Below are positions 8,101 through 10,838 of a DNA stretch of 10,838 bases, in pieces. Source of the stretch: Bacteroidia bacterium. GTDB lineage: Bacteria > Bacteroidota > Bacteroidia > Cytophagales > Cyclobacteriaceae. The stretch's first letter is position 1; each line of letters starts with the position of its first letter. Below the pieces are notes generated by a model. It had not been told where the DNA came from. It worked only from the letters and a program-made list of their open reading frames with translations, and did no database searches. The position numbers and the translations under genes are program-made. The stretch is from NCBI GenBank assembly GCA_016650355.1, contig JAENVX010000349.1, forward strand, positions 1-10,838, written 5' to 3'.

Positions 8101-8545
8101 AAGTATTTGTTGCCAATGATTTCTTTGTGATAACCATCTCTGAGAGCGCCTCTGGGTATGTGATGATCAGTTGCGAATCAGGGTGATTGCTCAGTTGATT
8201 TAGCACTTCGGCACGCATAAGTATATTGGCATTTTCAACTTCATCGTATTCGTAAGGACGCTTATACGACATAGGAAAGAACAATACTTCCTTCTGGCCT
8301 AAAAGATTTTGAAGATCATTTAAAAAGTAAGAAGCTTCTTCCTTATCGTGAAGGACAATGACGTGACTGGACCTGCTTGCTTTATAAACGGCTGCAATTA
8401 GCAGGGCATCTAGACTTCCGCTTAGGCCTTTGATCTGGAGCACTTCAGGTTTGCCTGCCTGCCGAATAGGCGTACGAATCCCTTCTGCCAGAGTTAATAC
8501 CAGGCTGTCTGCTTGATAAATTTTTAAAAAATCGGTCGCCTTCAA
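5156..8545 (-). CDS. mfd: Transcription-repair coupling factor Mfd
   Basis: The 1129-residue product is full length for the family (E. coli 1148). Mfd recognises RNA polymerase stalled at DNA damage, pushes it off with an ATP-driven translocase and recruits UvrA. Domains in order: a UvrB-like N-terminal module (about 1-400, with FPMSYKRPYEYDEV and FAIRGGILDVY), then the RNA polymerase interaction domain (about 440-500, starting VPGDFVTHIDYGIGKFAGLE). The superfamily 2 translocase follows (Walker A GDVGFGKTEV 591-600, DEEQ 692-695, TATPIPRTL 718-726, ESGLDIP, QMRGRVGRS 861-869). The C-terminal domain lies at about 985-1085. The start is a TTG at 8543-8545: an in-frame stop lies at 8573-8575, there is no ATG between, and the next Met is near residue 92. 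A TAnnTTTG box just upstream agrees with TTG. The gene is monocistronic here and its 3' end overlaps the 83-residue gene. Confidence 0.98.
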   Translation of the reverse strand: MKATDFLKIYQADSLVLTLAEGIRTPIRQAGKPEVLQIKGLSGSLDALLIAAVYKASRSSHVIVLHDKEEASYFLNDLQNLLGQKEVLFFPMSYKRPYEYDEVENANILMRAEVLNQLSNHPDSQLIITYPEALSEMVITKKSLATNTFMVKVGARLDREFLEEFLHSYDFEKTDFVYEAGQFAIRGGILDVYSYAHDLPYRIELSGDEVDSIRSFDPGSQLSVETLERVSLMPNVQTRLIHEERQSFLDFIPHTTRIWVKDFLLTKDVIHKSFEKASLSFDKIIRESNSKVILNPEQIFETKETFSEKIKSFLLVEFGQRFHFTATKTYDFKSSAQPSFSKNFELLATNLFDQQVKGYVNFIAAEQPRQVERLQGVFEEINHQIKFQSLNFSLREGFVDHISKIVCYTDHQIFERFHRYHAKEKFSKSKAMTFRELQTMVPGDFVTHIDYGIGKFAGLEKKTINGRDQESIRLVFRDDDLLYVNIHSLHKISKYSGKDGAMPAISKLGSDEWANKKAKAKRQVKDIAKELIELYAKRKQAPGFAFAADGFLQAELESSFIYEDTPDQAKATEDVKHDMQLAHPMDRLVCGDVGFGKTEVAIRAAFKAACEGKQVAVLVPTTILAMQHYRTFSERLGNFPVKIDYVSRFKTDKEIKKIIKEAGIGTVNILIGTHRVVSKDVVFKDLGLLIVDEEQKFGVKVKDRLKEIKVNVDVLTLTATPIPRTLHFSLMGARDLSIISTPPPNRQPVTTELHTYNEEIIRDAVSQELRRGGQVFFVHNRVSDIESIANVIFKLVPDSRIGIAHGQMDGDKLEKAMIKFIDGEYDVLVSTNIIESGLDIPNANTIIIHNAHMFGLSDLHQMRGRVGRSNKKAFCYLLTPPTSVLSADSRKRLAALEEFSELGDGFKVAMRDLDIRGAGNLLGAEQTGFITDLGFDTYHKILDDAIQELKETEFKDLFAEELSEKVKLIVQDCVIETDLEILIPETYVNSTSERLQLYASLDNIKDEDSLEKFSLSLQDRFGVLPGSVEQLVNTVRLRWLGENLGFEKITLKNEKFRGYFISGKEEYFKSDVFGNILSFVQSHPKLCRMKDTNGKLILTIENIPSVEVAMEIIARMNHKPKSVSETLSA

Positions 8546-8558
8546 AAAAATCGAGTGA

Positions 8559-8566
8559 CAAAAGTA
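8559..8566 (-). promoter_or_regulatory. Candidate mfd -7 promoter element
   Basis: On the minus strand TACTTTTG is a full match to the Bacteroidota -7 box TAnnTTTG. Transcription would begin near 8553-8555, only 8-10 nt before the TTG start of mfd. No good -33 TTTG lies at the expected distance (about 8586-8589 reads TAAT), so strength is unclear. Confidence 0.45.
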
Positions 8567-8569
8567 CAG

Positions 8570-8600
8570 TGATTAATCAGAATTTATTATGATTGATTAA
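8570..8600. repeat. AT-rich palindrome and TGATT repeats upstream of mfd
   Basis: TGATTAATCA (8570-8579) is a perfect 10-bp palindrome lying in the spacer behind the mfd -7 box. A second cluster, TGATTGATTAA (8590-8600), repeats the half-site and pairs with TTAATCA of the first. The location between the divergent mfd and small-membrane-protein promoters would suit an operator, but in such AT-rich DNA chance is a real alternative. Confidence 0.35.
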
Positions 8601-8692
8601 AATTTTTGTAGAAGTAGAAGATGTCAGGGTCGCTCTTCAAATGAAGATTATTTAGCCGAGCAAAAATACTTATACTTTTCCAGCTTAACTTC

Positions 8693-8700
8693 TACCTTTG
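8693..8700 (+). promoter_or_regulatory. -7 promoter element of the small membrane protein / thioredoxin operon
   Basis: TACCTTTG is a full match to TAnnTTTG and ends 6 nt before the ATG at 8707. Transcription would start about 1-3 nt before that ATG, giving an almost leaderless message. No convincing -33 TTTG is seen around 8668-8675. Confidence 0.5.
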
Positions 8701-8706
8701 AAGGGT

Positions 8707-8895
8707 ATGTATTACGTCAGGCTGTTATTTTTATTTTTGAGTTATACCTGTTTGTTATTTTTGGTGATTGGTCTTTATAAACCCTGGCTAATGCTCTGGT
8801 GGGAAGACACACAAAACCGAATGAAGATTTTTCAAGTATACGGGTTGTTGATTGTGGTTTTTTATGGAACCTATTTGATGTTGGGATTTTTTTGA
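8707..8895 (+). CDS. Small two-helix membrane protein, 62 aa
   Basis: The product has two hydrophobic helices, about residues 4-28 (RLLFLFLSYTCLLFLVIGLY) and 42-62 (YGLLIVVFYGTYLMLGFF). Between them is a short polar loop, WWEDTQNRMKIFQV. A TTG at 8698 is an alternative in-frame start (65 aa), but it lies inside the TACCTTTG promoter box, so I chose the ATG at 8707. The stop is at 8893-8895. It precedes a membrane-anchored thioredoxin-like gene by 42 nt on the same strand, suggesting an operon. I do not recognise a named family. The coherent hydrophobic pattern and the aromatic-rich loop make it a credible gene despite its size. Confidence 0.75.
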   Translation: MYYVRLLFLFLSYTCLLFLVIGLYKPWLMLWWEDTQNRMKIFQVYGLLIVVFYGTYLMLGFF

Positions 8896-8937
8896 GAAGA
8901 CATTTAGAACAAGTTAAGTGCATTTAAGTAAATACCG

Positions 8938-9453
8938 ATGAAAAAAATATTGTTGTATTGTGGAGGCCTTGCTCTGGTTGCTGTCGTATTGTATTTAGCA
9001 GTGTCAGGATCAGAAGAAAAAAAGCCCGAAAGCGCACCACCACCAAAAAAGGATTTGGTTAGTCAGTTGCCGAATTTGAAGTTATTAGGACTTGATGGCT
9101 CCGTTAATTATAGCCGCGAATTCACAGGTAAAAATGTGGTGGTATTGTACCATCCAGACTGTGATCACTGCCAGCGGGAAGCAAAGGAAATACGAACACA
9201 AATCAAGGCTTTTGAAGACTACGATGTTTGGTTTGTAGCGTCCGATAGTTTTGAAAACATAAGCCAGTTTGCAACTGATTATGATCTTGTCAATCATTCC
9301 AATGTGCATTTTGCAAGAGCGGAGGTAGAGGAGATAATCAATAATTTTGGATCTATCCCAACACCCTCTCTCTATATATACTCCGAAGAGCTACAGCTGG
9401 TTAAGGCAATAGAGGGAGAAACCAAAATCGAAGAGATTATAAAGTATTTGTGA
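8938..9453 (+). CDS. Membrane-anchored thioredoxin-like (TlpA/redoxin-type) protein
   Basis: A 171-residue protein. Residues 1-22 are a basic start plus a hydrophobic segment (LLYCGGLALVAVVLYLAV), an uncleaved anchor or signal peptide. There is no lipobox-like cysteine arrangement. Next is a charged, proline-rich linker (EEKKPESAPPPKK), then a thioredoxin fold: VVVLYHPDCDHCQREA with the redox pair Cys75-Asp-His-Cys78, strand VWFVASD, and the cis-proline segment IPTPSLYIY (Pro143). This points to a periplasm-facing thiol-disulfide reductase or redoxin. It could reduce c-type cytochrome precursors or envelope disulfides, but the partner is unknown. It lies 42 nt after the small membrane protein, and its stop is 6 nt from the converging methyltransferase stop with no visible terminator. 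Confidence 0.9.
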   Translation: MKKILLYCGGLALVAVVLYLAVSGSEEKKPESAPPPKKDLVSQLPNLKLLGLDGSVNYSREFTGKNVVVLYHPDCDHCQREAKEIRTQIKAFEDYDVWFVASDSFENISQFATDYDLVNHSNVHFARAEVEEIINNFGSIPTPSLYIYSEELQLVKAIEGETKIEEIIKYL

Positions 9454-9459
9454 TTTGAT

Positions 9460-10698
9460 TTAGTTGGCCAACCGCTTACAGACCGCTAAGAATTTTTCTT
9501 TCACGCCCGAAAAACCAATTAGAAATTTTTCACCTCCATCTTTCACCCCTGTCTTTTTCTTCAACTCTTCAGGGCTAAGCGGATAGTTTCGGGTTGCGAC
9601 ATTGGCCTTGCCTTCCGGAAAATATTGTCTGACAACTTTAGTATCAGGTTTAATCAGCGCGTCTATTTCAAAAACTTTTCCAGGGAAATCCGCCACCAGA
9701 TATTCTGAAGTATAGAGGTGGGTGTTTTGATGAAGTTTTTTCAAATCAAATCGTTGGGCAATTAGTTTAAAGGCTCCTGCTTTGAGCAAGGCAGCAGAGG
9801 GTTCATATAGAAAGGGCAAGGGATTTGAATAGTTAACGACCGCGTCTTTTTCTTCTTTCTGAAAAAACTCAAAATGTACGGCCGCCCTATTTGAATTTGA
9901 TTTTAAATCAACCACTTCGATAGTTGGTTCACCCTCATAGCCTTTGCGACAAAGAAAAAGCAATTCCTTACACTCATTGTCCACTGCCACTACAAAAATC
10001 TTGGCCACATGCTTTAGTTCTTTGGCTCCTTGTTGGAGATCGAGCATGGGTGAAGCCTTTAACAGCAGCACTTCTGTTTTATCAAAAATGATGGCCAAAA
10101 GTTGTGTTACGTTGGGGACGCAATCGGCAAGGCGGAAAATCTTTTGGTTGCCTTTTGTTCTTCGGGATGGATCGATAAAGATGAGATCATACTTGTCCTT
10201 TATTGAAGCCAGAAAGTTTTCGGATGTCGAGTTGTGAAATTGGATCTTTGTTTCTTGTTCCTTGCTCGTTCCCTTTTGAAGTATAGTGAGGTTGTGCTTT
10301 GCTATTTCAAACAGATTTACATCAGGCTCAACATAATCGACTTCTTTAAAAATGGAGCTTAAAAAAAAACTATCAACACCAAATCCTCCGGTTAAATCAA
10401 CCGCTCTATTAAATTTAACATCAGTCAGCTTTGTTAGTAGTTTGACTTTGAATGCAGCGGTAACCTCGGAGGAGCACTGCTCGAGGTTAACAGATGGGGG
10501 GTACACAATATTGTTGGTTGTATTCCAAAGCGGCAGCTTGAGTTTTGCTTTTCCCTTTCCGGCAATTTGGTCAGCAACCATGGAGGTGGGGATACCCAGT
10601 ATTGACTTGTGTTTAAGGAGGAGACTAGCCTTATCCTCCACTTCATGTTGAAGAATATATTGTTGGACATCGGGGTGCAAAAGTTTTTGAATCTCCAC
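9460..10698 (-). CDS. PG_1098-type class I SAM-dependent methyltransferase with THUMP-like C-terminus
   Basis: A 412-residue protein. An N-terminal helical region (1-95) precedes a Rossmann methyltransferase core: motif I DLTGGFGVDSFFLS (101-114), acidic post-I residue in YVEPD (Glu124), and motif IV FIDPSRR (174-180), then VLLLKASPMLD. The C-terminal part (about 330-412, LYTSEYLVADFPGKVFEID, RNYPLSPEELKKKTG) fits the THUMP-like domain of the Bacteroidota family typified by Porphyromonas PG_1098. The THUMP-like part suggests an RNA substrate, but the target is unknown. The start is a GTG at 10696-10698: an in-frame TGA lies at 10717-10719, no ATG lies between, and the next Met is residue 40. 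The gap to the upstream efflux-adaptor stop is 11 nt, so cotranscription is likely. Confidence 0.92.
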   Translation of the reverse strand: MEIQKLLHPDVQQYILQHEVEDKASLLLKHKSILGIPTSMVADQIAGKGKAKLKLPLWNTTNNIVYPPSVNLEQCSSEVTAAFKVKLLTKLTDVKFNRAVDLTGGFGVDSFFLSSIFKEVDYVEPDVNLFEIAKHNLTILQKGTSKEQETKIQFHNSTSENFLASIKDKYDLIFIDPSRRTKGNQKIFRLADCVPNVTQLLAIIFDKTEVLLLKASPMLDLQQGAKELKHVAKIFVVAVDNECKELLFLCRKGYEGEPTIEVVDLKSNSNRAAVHFEFFQKEEKDAVVNYSNPLPFLYEPSAALLKAGAFKLIAQRFDLKKLHQNTHLYTSEYLVADFPGKVFEIDALIKPDTKVVRQYFPEGKANVATRNYPLSPEELKKKTGVKDGGEKFLIGFSGVKEKFLAVCKRLAN

Positions 10699-10709
10699 GG
10701 AAGCACTGC

Positions 10710-10838
10710 TTATTCTTCAACTTTGTTTTTCATTGCCATGAGCAGGTTGTAGGCTCCAACTGTTACAATATCCCGACCTATGAGATCTTTATTGGAGACA
10801 ATTTCAGTAAAACCATTTTCGGAACCTCCGGTCCTAAC
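10710..10838 (-). CDS. C-terminal tail of a probable RND-efflux periplasmic adaptor (partial)
   Basis: The minus-strand frame is open from the right edge to a TAA at 10710-10712, giving the last 42 residues: VRTGGSENGFTEIVSNKDL, IGRDIVTVGAYNLLMAMKN and KVEE. The pattern (V-x-TG, F/Y-x-EI, L-x-G-x-D-IVT-x-GAY-LL) is that of the membrane-proximal end of HlyD/CzcB/CusB-type membrane fusion proteins, where a final beta-hairpin is followed by a short charged tail. These adaptors bridge an inner-membrane RND pump and an outer-membrane channel. The assignment rests on a short segment. The gene begins outside the window and precedes the methyltransferase by 11 nt. Confidence 0.6.
   Translation of the reverse strand, partial: VRTGGSENGFTEIVSNKDLIGRDIVTVGAYNLLMAMKNKVEE

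Noticed and set aside
9463..9472. Perfect palindrome GTTGGCCAAC at the end of the methyltransferase gene, near the convergent stops
   Set aside because: It has no loop and no adjacent T-run, and it encodes the conserved-looking C-terminal residues, so it does not support a terminator.
10434..10706. Minus-strand 90-residue open frame overlapping the methyltransferase start
   Set aside because: Same strand, different frame from the conserved methyltransferase N-terminus; no recognisable features, so treated as a shadow.
1..10838. Search for mobile elements, CRISPR, tRNA/rRNA, toxin-antitoxin or phage genes
   Set aside because: No regularly spaced repeats, transposase or integrase motifs, cloverleaf sequences or phage proteins were recognised; gene content and composition look like ordinary chromosome.

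Overview
The window looks like chromosomal DNA of a Bacteroidota bacterium, most probably of the Cytophagales/Cytophagia group. Three things point there. There is a gldJ gene, a gliding/type IX secretion lipoprotein known only from this phylum. There are several promoter-like sites of the Bacteroidota type (TTTG, about 19-21 nt, TAnnTTTG) with A/T-rich, Shine-Dalgarno-poor starts. There are also several phylum-typical conserved proteins: a DUF4175-like membrane protein and a PG_1098-type methyltransferase. Base composition is moderately AT-rich and even, and I see no insertion sequence, integrase, CRISPR, tRNA or rRNA. Assignment below phylum level is inference.

Layout, left to right. Positions 1-1764 (minus) hold the N-terminal part of a large DUF4175-like membrane protein that runs off the left edge, with its own candidate promoter about 85 bp upstream. 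Positions 1918-2637 (minus) hold a two-gene unit: an AhpD-like CxxC protein followed by a conserved 125-residue unknown. A 63-bp divergent spacer separates it from a ComF-family phosphoribosyltransferase (plus, 2701-3387). This converges on gldJ (minus, 3437-4672), and the two share a bidirectional terminator. A 271-bp intergenic region follows, holding a perfect 10-bp inverted repeat just upstream of the candidate gldJ promoter. Next comes a small 83-residue unknown (plus), whose 3' end overlaps the 3' end of mfd (minus, 5156-8545) by 40 bp.

Beyond a 150-bp AT-rich divergent spacer lies a plus-strand pair: a tiny two-helix membrane protein and a membrane-anchored thioredoxin-like protein with a CDHC motif. 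It converges, with a 6-bp gap, on a minus-strand unit made of a PG_1098-type SAM-dependent methyltransferase and, upstream of it at the right edge, the C-terminal tail of what looks like an RND-efflux periplasmic adaptor.

Functionally this is a mixed housekeeping neighbourhood: transcription-coupled repair (Mfd), a possible DNA-uptake/PRTase protein (ComF), a type IX secretion/gliding lipoprotein (GldJ), thiol redox proteins (AhpD-like, thioredoxin-like) and RNA or protein methylation of unknown target. I found no clear new multi-gene system. The points most worth checking are regulatory: the dyad in front of gldJ, a near-leaderless small-protein operon, non-ATG starts on three genes, and the unknown small proteins that sit next to redox genes.
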